This document shows, piece by piece, positions 35,767 through 43,767 of a stretch of 64,000 nucleotides of DNA. The position numbers were made by a program, and so were the translations under genes. Under the pieces are notes generated by a model. It was not told the origin of the DNA, searched no databases, and saw nothing but the letters and a program-made list of their open reading frames with translations. The DNA comes from Haloarcula sp. CBA1129 (GTDB taxonomy: Archaea; Halobacteriota; Halobacteria; Halobacteriales; Haloarculaceae), in NCBI RefSeq assembly GCF_008729015.1, contig NZ_RKSM01000001.1, forward strand, positions 992,001 to 1,056,000, written 5' to 3'. The first letter of the stretch is position 1; every line of letters starts with the position of its first letter.

Positions 35767-36774
35767 ATGAGCGAATTGGCCGTCGGGGTCGTCGGTGCCG
35801 GGTGGATGGCGACCGACTACCACATACCGGCGTTCACCGGCCACCCGCGAACCCGTGTCGTCGCCTTCGCCGAGCGGGACGGCGACCGGCGGCGCGCTGT
35901 CGAGGACGAGCAGTCGCTTCCGGGGTACGCCGATACCGAGGCGATGCTGTCGGCCCACGACCTCGATATCGTCAGTATTTGTACGCCGCCGAGCACACAC
36001 GAGGCGATTTTTCTGGCCGCCGTTGCGGCAGGCTGTCACGTCCTCTGTGAGAAACCACTGGCGCTCACGGCCGAGAGTGCGCGGACGATGGCGACGGCGG
36101 CGGAGGACGCCGGTGTCGTCACACAGGTGGGCTACCTCCACCGGTACTACCGGAACTACGAGCGGGCGGTGAAGATACTATCGAACGGCCTTCTCGGGGA
36201 TCTCGTCGAGGTTACTGTCGCCCACCACTCGGCACCACCCTCGGTCGGGTGGTACTACAACCCCGACCTCTCGGGCGGCGGCGTCGCCCGTGACCTGTTT
36301 CCCCACACGCTTGACGTGCTGTTCGAGGTGTTCGACGACACGCCCGACGTGACCGACGCAAGCGTGCGCTATCTTCGGGGGCGGGCGGTCGAAGATGCTG
36401 CCCGCGTCTCGCTTGATTTCGACGGCGTCCCGGTCGACCTCTCGGCGACCTGGACACAGACTGAAGGGGTGAGTCGCGTCCTCGTCGTCGGCACCGAAGG
36501 ATGGATCGAGCTCGATTCGATGACACTGCAGGGAGACGTACACGGTCGCCCCTTCGAGTTCCAGCAGGGCGAGTCCTCGCTGGTCGATATCGGCGTCGCG
36601 ACGCTGTTTCCCGCGAGCGACGAGGACGCCCACACCGCCCGCATCCACGACTTCGCGGACCACGCTGTCGACGGCGACCCCGAGACCACCGCACCGGCGC
36701 GCCGCGGCGTCGCCGTAGCCGAAGTCATCGACGCGGTGTACGACCGCTGTGACGTCGAATGGAGGGCCGACTGA
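35767..36774 (+). CDS. Gfo/Idh/MocA-family sugar oxidoreductase
   Basis: 335 aa. The NAD-binding Rossmann start GVVGAGWMATDYHIPAF is followed by DLDIVSICTPPSTHE and the family signature CEKPLALT (about 94-101, with the catalytic-region Lys). The C-terminal alpha/beta domain carries GGGVARDLFPHTLDVLFEV with the conserved D-x3-H. It would oxidise or reduce a nucleotide sugar or free sugar. The next gene starts in its stop codon (TGATG), so the two act in one operon. Confidence 0.85.
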   Translation: MSELAVGVVGAGWMATDYHIPAFTGHPRTRVVAFAERDGDRRRAVEDEQSLPGYADTEAMLSAHDLDIVSICTPPSTHEAIFLAAVAAGCHVLCEKPLALTAESARTMATAAEDAGVVTQVGYLHRYYRNYERAVKILSNGLLGDLVEVTVAHHSAPPSVGWYYNPDLSGGGVARDLFPHTLDVLFEVFDDTPDVTDASVRYLRGRAVEDAARVSLDFDGVPVDLSATWTQTEGVSRVLVVGTEGWIELDSMTLQGDVHGRPFEFQQGESSLVDIGVATLFPASDEDAHTARIHDFADHAVDGDPETTAPARRGVAVAEVIDAVYDRCDVEWRAD

Positions 36775-37685
36775 TGACGGTGCTGGTCACCGGTGCGACG
36801 GGCTTTCTCGGGCTGAATCTGCTCCACTCGCTGGACCGCGGCGCTGTGGCGATGGTGCGGCCAGCCTCGTCGACGCGGCGGCTTCCCGATGGCGTCGACA
36901 CCGTCGAGGCCGACCTCTCGGACCCGGACTCGCTCGCGGCGGCGCTGGACGGGGTCGACAGCGTCGTCCATCTCGCGGCCGCCGTCTACGACACCGCACG
37001 GATGGCCGGGACGAACGCCATCGGCACCGAACGGCTGGTCGCGGCGGCGGCCGACGCCGGCGTCTCCCGATTTGTCTTTGCGAGCACCATCGGCGCACAC
37101 CCCGAGGTTCCGGCGGATGTCGACTCGGCCTATCAACAGTCGAAGGTTGCCTCGGAGGAACTCCTCTTCGACCGGGACCACCCCTTCGAAGTGGCGGCCG
37201 TCTACCCGACATACATCTTCGGCCCGCGAGACTACCGCCTGACCCGGTACGAACACGTCCGACCCATCGCCACCAACCGCGTGCTGGTGCCGCCGCTGTA
37301 CACCCTCGACGAGTACAACATCGTTCACGTCGCGGACGTGGTCGGGACGATTGCCCACTGTCTCGACGGCGCGGTGGGTCGCCATCTCGTCACCGGTCCG
37401 AACCTCTCGAACAAGGCGGTCTTGGGCGCGCTCGCCCGCTACACACCGGGGAACTGCACCGTCGTCAACGTCCCTTACGGCGTGATTCGGTGGGGAGTCA
37501 AGCCGGCGATGGACCTCCTGTACCGGGCCGGCATCTCGCCCGTTCCCGGCGAGGGGTTCCTCGAACGGAACGATTTCGGTACCGTCCGCGACGACCTGAC
37601 CGAGCGAGCGCCCGTCCGCCAGCGGCCGTGGCAGGCGGCGATTCGGGACACGGTCGAGTGGTACGACTCGGTGGGTCTGCTCTAA
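36774..37685 (+). CDS. NAD-dependent epimerase/dehydratase (extended SDR)
   Basis: 303 aa from ATG 36774, which overlaps the previous stop; a start at 36759 would precede it. TGATGFLGLNLLHSL is the extended-SDR nucleotide loop. VVHLAAAVYDTA and FVFASTIGAHPEV follow, and YQQSKVASEELLF holds the catalytic YxxxK. It would modify a nucleotide-linked sugar with the oxidoreductase before it and feed the flippase-exported glycan. Confidence 0.82.
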   Translation: MTVLVTGATGFLGLNLLHSLDRGAVAMVRPASSTRRLPDGVDTVEADLSDPDSLAAALDGVDSVVHLAAAVYDTARMAGTNAIGTERLVAAAADAGVSRFVFASTIGAHPEVPADVDSAYQQSKVASEELLFDRDHPFEVAAVYPTYIFGPRDYRLTRYEHVRPIATNRVLVPPLYTLDEYNIVHVADVVGTIAHCLDGAVGRHLVTGPNLSNKAVLGALARYTPGNCTVVNVPYGVIRWGVKPAMDLLYRAGISPVPGEGFLERNDFGTVRDDLTERAPVRQRPWQAAIRDTVEWYDSVGLL

Positions 37686-37740
37686 CATGCGCGGTCGTGG
37701 CCCTCGCGGAACGCTCTCGCCGCCGCCGCTCCGCCGAACC

Positions 37741-39156
37741 ATGAACCTAGCGCGTGCGAGTTCGTTGCTGTTCGTCGTCGAACTGGTGAATACGGCTATC
37801 GGCTTCTTCGGGACGGTGTACTTCGCTCGGGAACTGGGTGCGACGCTGCTGGGGGTGTTCTTCCTGTTCGAGGCGACGCTGTACACGATGTCAACCGTCG
37901 TCGACTTCGGGCTTCGAGGAGCCGTCGAGAAGCGAATCAGTGCGGGCGACGACCCCGGGCAGATGTTCGGCGCGGCCGTCGTTCTGAAACTCGCCCTCAT
38001 CGTCGTGGTGTCGGCCGCAGTTCTGGCCGTCCGCGAACCGCTCGCCGCCTACATCGGGACGGACCTCGCGCTTGAACTGGTCGGCGTCGTCGTCGTCTAC
38101 GAACTGGCGATGCTCGTCGTCCACGTTCTCCAAGGGGAGCTACGGGTGGCCCAGACGGCCGTCCTGCATTTCCTGCGGAGCATGACCTTCGTCACCGTCG
38201 CCGTCGGCCTGCTCCAGTACGGCTTCGGTGTCCGAGCGCTGGTGTACGCGCTGCTGGTGAGCTACACCGTCCTGTTCGTCGGCGGGAGTCTGCGGCTCTC
38301 GACGCCTCTGTCCCGACCCGGCAAATACCATCTGAAGTCGCTGTACGACTACGCGAGGTTCAACGGCATCTGGGGGCTCGGCGGGCACGTCTACAACTGG
38401 ATGGATGTCATCGTCATCGGGTTCTTCCTCTCGCAGGCCGCCGTCGGAGCCTACGAACTGGCGTGGCGCTTGACGACGACGGCCATCATGTTCAGCACCG
38501 TCTTTGCGCGGGTGCTGTTCCCGCAACTGTCGGCGTGGCAGGCCGACGGCGCGACCGAGAAGATACGTGACCTCATCTCGGACGCGATGACCACCTCGCT
38601 GCTGCTCATTGTCCCCTCCGTCGTTGGCGTCGCCATCATCGGCCGTGAAATTCTGGGCGTCATCTTCGGGCTGGAGTACACCATCGCCGCGGCCGCCTTC
38701 CTCGTGTTGATGATAGAGAAGCTCCCGCAAGCGGTGAATCTGGTCTTCGATAAGGCGATTCAGGCGTTCGACCGGCCGAAGTACGGCGCTATCGCCACCG
38801 TCATCTCGCTGTCACTGAACGTCGTCCTGAATGTCCTGCTCGTCCCGCGGTACGGACTGGTGGGGGCCGCGGCTGCGACGCTGCTGTCAGTGGTGGTCAA
38901 CACCGCGATACTGGGGTACTATCTGGGACGACTCACCACCGTCCGATTCCCGAGACGGGACGTGGGCTGGACCGTGCTGGCCGCGCTGGCGATGGGCGTC
39001 GCGCTCGTCGGCCTCACTCGGTTGCTCTCCGTCGAGACGCCGGTGACACTGCTGGCGGCCGTCGCTCTCTCAGCGGTAGTCTACGGTGCGGGCGTGCTGG
39101 CTGCGCCGCCGCTGCGCGTGAAGATAATAGAGAACGTGAAGGATCTCCGCGGTTAG
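37741..39156 (+). CDS. Polysaccharide flippase (Wzx/MATE-like)
   Basis: 471 aa from ATG 37741; the 18 residues from 37687 are Arg/Pro-rich and unlike the family N-terminus, MNLARASSLLFVVELVNTAIGFFG. About 12-14 membrane segments, with the typical YFARELGATLLGVFFLFEATL near the start and NVVLNVLLVPRYGLVGAAAATLLS near the end. It would move lipid-linked glycan across the membrane. Its stop overlaps by four bases with the stop of the convergent sugar dehydrogenase gene. Confidence 0.85.
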   Translation: MNLARASSLLFVVELVNTAIGFFGTVYFARELGATLLGVFFLFEATLYTMSTVVDFGLRGAVEKRISAGDDPGQMFGAAVVLKLALIVVVSAAVLAVREPLAAYIGTDLALELVGVVVVYELAMLVVHVLQGELRVAQTAVLHFLRSMTFVTVAVGLLQYGFGVRALVYALLVSYTVLFVGGSLRLSTPLSRPGKYHLKSLYDYARFNGIWGLGGHVYNWMDVIVIGFFLSQAAVGAYELAWRLTTTAIMFSTVFARVLFPQLSAWQADGATEKIRDLISDAMTTSLLLIVPSVVGVAIIGREILGVIFGLEYTIAAAAFLVLMIEKLPQAVNLVFDKAIQAFDRPKYGAIATVISLSLNVVLNVLLVPRYGLVGAAAATLLSVVVNTAILGYYLGRLTTVRFPRRDVGWTVLAALAMGVALVGLTRLLSVETPVTLLAAVALSAVVYGAGVLAAPPLRVKIIENVKDLRG

Positions 39157-40556
39157 GCTGTGAGACGATAGACGACGCCCTCGTCCTGACTCAGCGGGTC
39201 CTCGCTGAGGGCGGCCCGCGTCCCGAGAACGTAGCTGTCGTTCCCGTCCTGTCCAAGCGAGAGTACTTGGATGTCGAGGCCGCCCTCGACCTGTAGTTCC
39301 GTGACCGGCCACAGTCCCGATTCTTGGGGTGTAGCCGCTAGCAAGCGACCGGCGGCCGCGGTAAAAGAACTCGTGAACACGCCGAAGACGTACGTCTCAT
39401 CGAGCGCAGCGATGCTTCCGGTGTGGATGTGGCCCCCGATGACCGCGAAGCCGACGGCGTCACCCTCGTCGTCGAAGTGTGGGAACTCCACTACCGGGTC
39501 GACGAGCGTCTCGCCGCGGTCGGATTCGACGACACACTGTTCCTCGGAACTGGTCCCCTGTTGGGGGTCGTGACAGTAGGTCCCTTCCTTGAGCGGCCAG
39601 CCGTAGTTGGCGCCCGACTCGATGACGTTGATCTCCTCCCACGTCGCCTGTCCCACATCGCCGGCAATGAGCTGGTCGCCGCTGAAGGCCATCTTCCACG
39701 GATTCCGCAGGCCCCACGCGTACAGTTCGGCACGCCCGTCCTCGCCGACCAGCGGATTGTCTTCCGGGATGGCGTAGGGCAGCTCCTCGGTTTCCCCGTC
39801 GACGTCGATACGGAAGATGCCCCCCTTGAGAGTGTAGACTTTCTGTGCGTTGTGGGGGTTCAGCCCGTCGCCCAGCGAGCCGTAGAGATAGCCGTCCGGG
39901 CCGAATTCGATTGTCCCGGACTGGTGGATTGGCCGCTCCCACGCCATGTCCATGAGCACCCGCTCGCTGTCGGGGTCGGCCGCCGACCCGCTCTCGGTGA
40001 CGCTGAACTCCGAGAGTCTCTCACGGTGATCGATATCCGCGTCCTGAGACGGTGCACTGTAGCGGACGTAAAACAGCCCGTTAGCGGCGAATTCGGGATG
40101 AAAGGCCAGTCCGAGCAGACCGCGCTCGTCGTAAGGGACCCAACTGGGAAGCCCCTCACCAAGCGCCACGATGTCGTCGGTGAGGTCCAAGAACGGCGTC
40201 GACTGGAGGCCGTCAGCGTCGTGGACGTATACTGTGCCGACTTGGTCGAGAATAAAGCGGCGGTCGGTATCCTCGTTCGCGGTGAGAAGTGCGCTGGGCG
40301 AGGTCAGCCCGCTGGCGACTTCCTCTAACCGGACCGTCGACCCGTTGTCGAAGAACGAATCCGAGATGCCATCCGGGATGTCGCTGTCCGGGATGTCGCT
40401 GTCCGGCGTGCCGGTGGCGGTTGTCGGGGCCTTCCCACTGGCGTCTTTCCGTTCAGTTGTCGAGCAACCGGCGAGCAGTCCGGCTGCCCCGACAGCACCG
40501 AACGTTTGCAGTAACGAACGGCGTGAAACCGGACGGTCAGATAATCGATTGTTCAT
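39153..40556 (-). CDS. Tat lipoprotein, PQQ-type glucose/sorbosone dehydrogenase
   Basis: 467 aa. Tat signal with SRRSLLQ (11-17) and a lipobox cysteine at 31 (LLAGC). After a linker with a DSDIPDSDIPDG repeat, the six-bladed GSDH propeller is recognised by LTSPSALLTAN, GLLGLAFHPEFAANGLFYVRYS, YLYGSLGDGLNPHNAQ, ELYAWGLRNPWKMAFSGD, ANYGWPLKEGTYC. Such enzymes oxidise sugars at the cell surface using PQQ. Its place inside a glycan locus may be incidental. Convergent to the flippase, divergent to the nucleotidyltransferase. Confidence 0.85.
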   Translation of the reverse strand: MNNRLSDRPVSRRSLLQTFGAVGAAGLLAGCSTTERKDASGKAPTTATGTPDSDIPDSDIPDGISDSFFDNGSTVRLEEVASGLTSPSALLTANEDTDRRFILDQVGTVYVHDADGLQSTPFLDLTDDIVALGEGLPSWVPYDERGLLGLAFHPEFAANGLFYVRYSAPSQDADIDHRERLSEFSVTESGSAADPDSERVLMDMAWERPIHQSGTIEFGPDGYLYGSLGDGLNPHNAQKVYTLKGGIFRIDVDGETEELPYAIPEDNPLVGEDGRAELYAWGLRNPWKMAFSGDQLIAGDVGQATWEEINVIESGANYGWPLKEGTYCHDPQQGTSSEEQCVVESDRGETLVDPVVEFPHFDDEGDAVGFAVIGGHIHTGSIAALDETYVFGVFTSSFTAAAGRLLAATPQESGLWPVTELQVEGGLDIQVLSLGQDGNDSYVLGTRAALSEDPLSQDEGVVYRLTA

Positions 40557-40679
40557 GTATATCTAAATCGTTACGAGCATTTAGCATTTGGTACGTAATA
40601 TGAATGTGATTTTACACTGGGCAACATATATATTACTAAAAATTAGTGGGTATAGTATGACTTTCCTGATGGTGGCCTC
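40557..40679. promoter_or_regulatory. Divergent promoter region
   Basis: AT-rich 123 bp between divergent genes. On the - strand a GCTAAATG element about 28 nt before ATG 40556 suits a leaderless start. On the + side ATATATATTAC (about 40625-40636) and GGGTATAGTATG (about 40649-40660) are TATA candidates for the gene at 40680. The two transcripts could share regulation. Confidence 0.45.
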
Positions 40680-41840
40680 ATGCAAGCGGTGATATTGGCT
40701 GCAGGAGAAGGGCGACGGCTCGGACCACTGACCGAAGGGCGACCGAAACCGATGGTTCCGGTCGGCAATCAGCCGATTCTCGAATCGGTCCTCGAAGCCG
40801 CAATCGAGGCCGGTGCGAACGAGATAGTCCTCGTCGTCGGCCACGCACGGGAGCGAATTCAGAGCCACTTCGGTGACGGCGACAAGTGGGGTGTGCCGAT
40901 TCGATACGTCACACAAGAGCACCGAATCGGGGCGGCCCACGCGCTCTCGCTGGTCGAATCAGCAGTCGAGGGACCGTTCCTCGTGCTCCACGGCGACCAG
41001 TTGGTCGAAGCATCGTTGCTCGAACGACTCCTCGACCGATGGACGGCGACGGGAACCCCGACGATTGCGGCCGTCAAATCGGACCGGCCAACCGAATACG
41101 GTGCCATCGATGTCAACGGCGAAGCCGTACGGGGTGTCTCGCGGGTACCAACCGACGACCCGTCGTTTCTGGTCAACGGCGGCGCGTACGTCTTCGACGG
41201 CCGCGTCTTCGACGTGATTCGGGACGTGATCGAGACAGATGACGGCGACTTCGGTATCGCCACCGCACTCCAGCGGTTGGCCGATGACGACACGTTGTCT
41301 GCGGTACTCAATCGCGGGACATGGCAAGACCTCACGTATCCGTGGGATTTGTTGTCGACGAATGCGACTCTGCTAGGAAAGCATAGGGAGCCTGATGACC
41401 ACGATGGCGTCCACGAGACAGCAGCCGTTTCGGATGCTGTCGCAATTGATACCGGCGTGTCCGTTGGACCGAATGCCACGCTATTGCCGGGCACGTCGCT
41501 GGGTCAGAACGTCTACATCGGCGCGAACGCGGTCCTTTCGAACTGTATCGTTATGGACGGCGGCCGAGTGGGCGACGGAGCGGTGCTCCATGACTGTATC
41601 ATCGGGGAATCGGCCTCGATTGGGCCGAACGCTTCCGTCGAGGGAGGGCCGGCACAGGTCGTCGTTGACGACACCGTCCACCGGGACGTCGGCCTCGGTG
41701 GCGTCGTGGCCGATCGGGCGACGCTGCGCGGGAACGTCACAGTGACGCCGGGCACCGTTGTGGGCCGAGAGGTACTGGCGGATAGCGGCACCGTCCTGCA
41801 GGGGCAAATCGAATCGGGCGAGACGGTACGGAGGGGATAA
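40680..41840 (+). CDS. glmU: Bifunctional sugar-1-phosphate nucleotidyltransferase/acetyltransferase (GlmU-like)
   Basis: 386 aa. The N-terminal nucleotidyltransferase has LAAGEGRRLGPLTEGRPKPMVPVGN (the G-x-G-x-R signature and PKP lysine) and LVLHGDQLVE. A C-terminal left-handed beta-helix of hexapeptide repeats starts near 250 (AIDTGVSVGPNATLLPGTSLG, NVYIGANAVLSNCIV). In archaea such proteins make UDP-GlcNAc or another NDP-sugar from the 1-phosphate. The next gene is glmS two bases on, and glmM lies 22 kb away, which favours the UDP-GlcNAc role. Specificity for glucose or glucosamine phosphate is not readable here. Confidence 0.8.
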   Translation: MQAVILAAGEGRRLGPLTEGRPKPMVPVGNQPILESVLEAAIEAGANEIVLVVGHARERIQSHFGDGDKWGVPIRYVTQEHRIGAAHALSLVESAVEGPFLVLHGDQLVEASLLERLLDRWTATGTPTIAAVKSDRPTEYGAIDVNGEAVRGVSRVPTDDPSFLVNGGAYVFDGRVFDVIRDVIETDDGDFGIATALQRLADDDTLSAVLNRGTWQDLTYPWDLLSTNATLLGKHREPDDHDGVHETAAVSDAVAIDTGVSVGPNATLLPGTSLGQNVYIGANAVLSNCIVMDGGRVGDGAVLHDCIIGESASIGPNASVEGGPAQVVVDDTVHRDVGLGGVVADRATLRGNVTVTPGTVVGREVLADSGTVLQGQIESGETVRRG

Positions 41841-41842
41841 TC

Positions 41843-43642
41843 ATGTGTGGAATTATTGGATACGTCGGCGCACAGCCGGCCCGGCCGCGGCTCGTGGCGG
41901 GGCTACAACAGTTGGAGTATCGCGGATACGACTCAGCGGGCATCGCGCTCGTCGACGACGGGCTCTCGGTGTTCAAGCAGAAAGGGCTCGTCGGTGACCT
42001 CGATTTGCCGGCCGACGCTCCACAGACATGTGGCATCGGCCACACCCGCTGGAGTACGCACGGGAAGCCGACAGACGCGAACGCACACCCCCACACCGAC
42101 TGCGACGGTCGGGTGGCGGTCGTCCACAACGGCATCATCGCCAACTACGACGACCTGCGTGAGGAGTTGCCGGACCACGAGTTCCGTAGCGAGACGGATA
42201 CCGAGGTCGTCGCCCACCTCCTCGAAGCCGAACTTGAGCAGACCGACGACCTGCTGGCAGCAGTCGAAACGGTCGTCGACCGCATCGAGGGGAGCTACGC
42301 GCTCGGCGTCGTCGCGGCCGGCTACGACGGAATCATCGCTGCGCGGCGGAACAGCCCGTTGGTCGTCGGCTACGGCGAGGACGGCAACTTCATCGCCAGC
42401 GACGTGACGCCGCTGCTCGCACACACCCGCTCGGTGTCGTATCTGGAAGACGGCGACGTGGCCCACGTGACTCGGGACAGCATCGCCATCCGTAACGACG
42501 GCGAGACAGTCGACCGGCCGGTCAACACTATCGAGTGGGACGCCGATGCGGCCGAGAAAGGTGGTTACGACCACTACATGCTAAAAGAGATACACGAACA
42601 GCCGACGGCTCTGCGGCAGGCCGTCGCGGGTCGTCTCGACCCCATCGAGGGGCGCGCCGAACTGGAAGATCTGGCGCTGTCATCGGCCTTCCTTCAGGAC
42701 ATCGATGAGATCCAGTTCGTCGCCTGTGGCACCTCCTATCACGCCTGTTTGTACGCCAAGGAACTGGTGGAGTCACTGGCGGATGTGCGCGCCACCGCCG
42801 AGTTCGCCAGCGAGTACAGCGTCGGCAGCGGCCGCGATCCCGAGCGGACGCTGGTGGTTGGCGTCAGTCAGAGCGGCGAGACAGCCGATACACTTCGGGC
42901 GTTACGGATGGCCGGACGGACGGGGATTCGGACCCTCGCCGTGACCAACAACGTTGGGAGCACTATGGCTCGCGAGTGTGACGATGCCGTGTACATCCGA
43001 GCGGGGCCGGAAATCGGCGTTGCCGCGACCAAGACCTTCGCCTCACAGGTCGTCATGCTCGCGCTGTTTGCCCTGACCGTCGCGGAAACGCGCGGCGAAC
43101 TCGACGCGGCGACCGGACGACAGCTCGTCGGAGACCTCCAAGCTCTCCCCGGTGCAGTGCAGGGCGTCCTCGACGACGAGGACGCAGTCGCGGAGGTCGC
43201 CAACGCCTATGCCGACGGCGAGGCGTTCTTCTTCATCGGCCGGCAACTGGGCCATCCAGTCGCACTAGAGGGCGCGCTCAAACTCAAAGAGATATCCTAC
43301 GACCACGCCGAAGGGTTTCCGGCGGGCGAACTCAAACACGGCCCCCTAGCGCTGGTCACGGAAGCGACGCCGGTACTCGCTCTGCTGACTGATGGCACCC
43401 GACCCGAGGAAACCCAAAACAACGTCAAGGAAGTCCAGTCCCGCGGTGCCCCGGTCATCGCCATCACGAACGAAACGAACCGAAGCGACCACGAAGTCAG
43501 TTTCGAGGTTCCCGACCTCGGCCTGTTGGAACCGCTCGTCGCCAACGTCTACCTCCAGATGTTCGCCTACCACGTCGCGAACAATAAAGAACGGGCTATC
43601 GACAGACCACGAAATCTGGCGAAGAGCGTCACAGTCGAATAG
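41843..43642 (+). CDS. glmS: Glutamine-fructose-6-phosphate aminotransferase (isomerizing)
   Basis: 599 aa, full length for the family. The Ntn-type glutaminase starts MCGIIGYVG with Cys 2 as nucleophile, followed by YRGYDSAGIAL, HTRWSTHGKPTDANAHPH and VVHNGIIANY. Two SIS domains follow (CGTSYHACLYAKEL, GVSQSGETADTLRALR, GRQLGHPVALEGALKLKEIS, EGFPAGELKHGP) and the conserved end DRPRNLAKSVTVE. It makes glucosamine-6-phosphate from fructose-6-phosphate and glutamine, the committed step to UDP-GlcNAc. A GGAGG ribosome-binding sequence lies about seven bases before the start. Confidence 0.95.
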   Translation: MCGIIGYVGAQPARPRLVAGLQQLEYRGYDSAGIALVDDGLSVFKQKGLVGDLDLPADAPQTCGIGHTRWSTHGKPTDANAHPHTDCDGRVAVVHNGIIANYDDLREELPDHEFRSETDTEVVAHLLEAELEQTDDLLAAVETVVDRIEGSYALGVVAAGYDGIIAARRNSPLVVGYGEDGNFIASDVTPLLAHTRSVSYLEDGDVAHVTRDSIAIRNDGETVDRPVNTIEWDADAAEKGGYDHYMLKEIHEQPTALRQAVAGRLDPIEGRAELEDLALSSAFLQDIDEIQFVACGTSYHACLYAKELVESLADVRATAEFASEYSVGSGRDPERTLVVGVSQSGETADTLRALRMAGRTGIRTLAVTNNVGSTMARECDDAVYIRAGPEIGVAATKTFASQVVMLALFALTVAETRGELDAATGRQLVGDLQALPGAVQGVLDDEDAVAEVANAYADGEAFFFIGRQLGHPVALEGALKLKEISYDHAEGFPAGELKHGPLALVTEATPVLALLTDGTRPEETQNNVKEVQSRGAPVIAITNETNRSDHEVSFEVPDLGLLEPLVANVYLQMFAYHVANNKERAIDRPRNLAKSVTVE

Positions 43643-43736
43643 AAGCTGTTTCAGCGTCTTTCTCCCTTTTATCCGGGTGGTCCTGACAGTTCTTAAATTA
43701 GTTTCGTGCTGAGATTCGACAATCACAGTAGAAAAG

Positions 43737-43749
43737 GGTATATTTACTG
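43737..43749 (+). promoter_or_regulatory. Promoter of the LamG lipoprotein gene
   Basis: GGGTATATTTACT is a strong TATA element centred about 25 nt before ATG 43768. The preceding pyrimidine-rich CTTTCTCCCTTTT (about 43659-43671) after the glmS stop may end the upstream transcript. Confidence 0.5.
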
Positions 43750-43767
43750 GTAATGTAGTGTACTGAA

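Noticed and set aside
36369-38000. 543-codon reverse frame across the oxidoreductase and epimerase
   Set aside because: Arg/Gly/Val-rich shadow crossing three well-supported forward genes.
39423-40328. 301-codon forward frame opposite the sugar dehydrogenase
   Set aside because: The reverse strand carries a Tat signal, lipobox and full GSDH propeller; the forward frame shows no domain.
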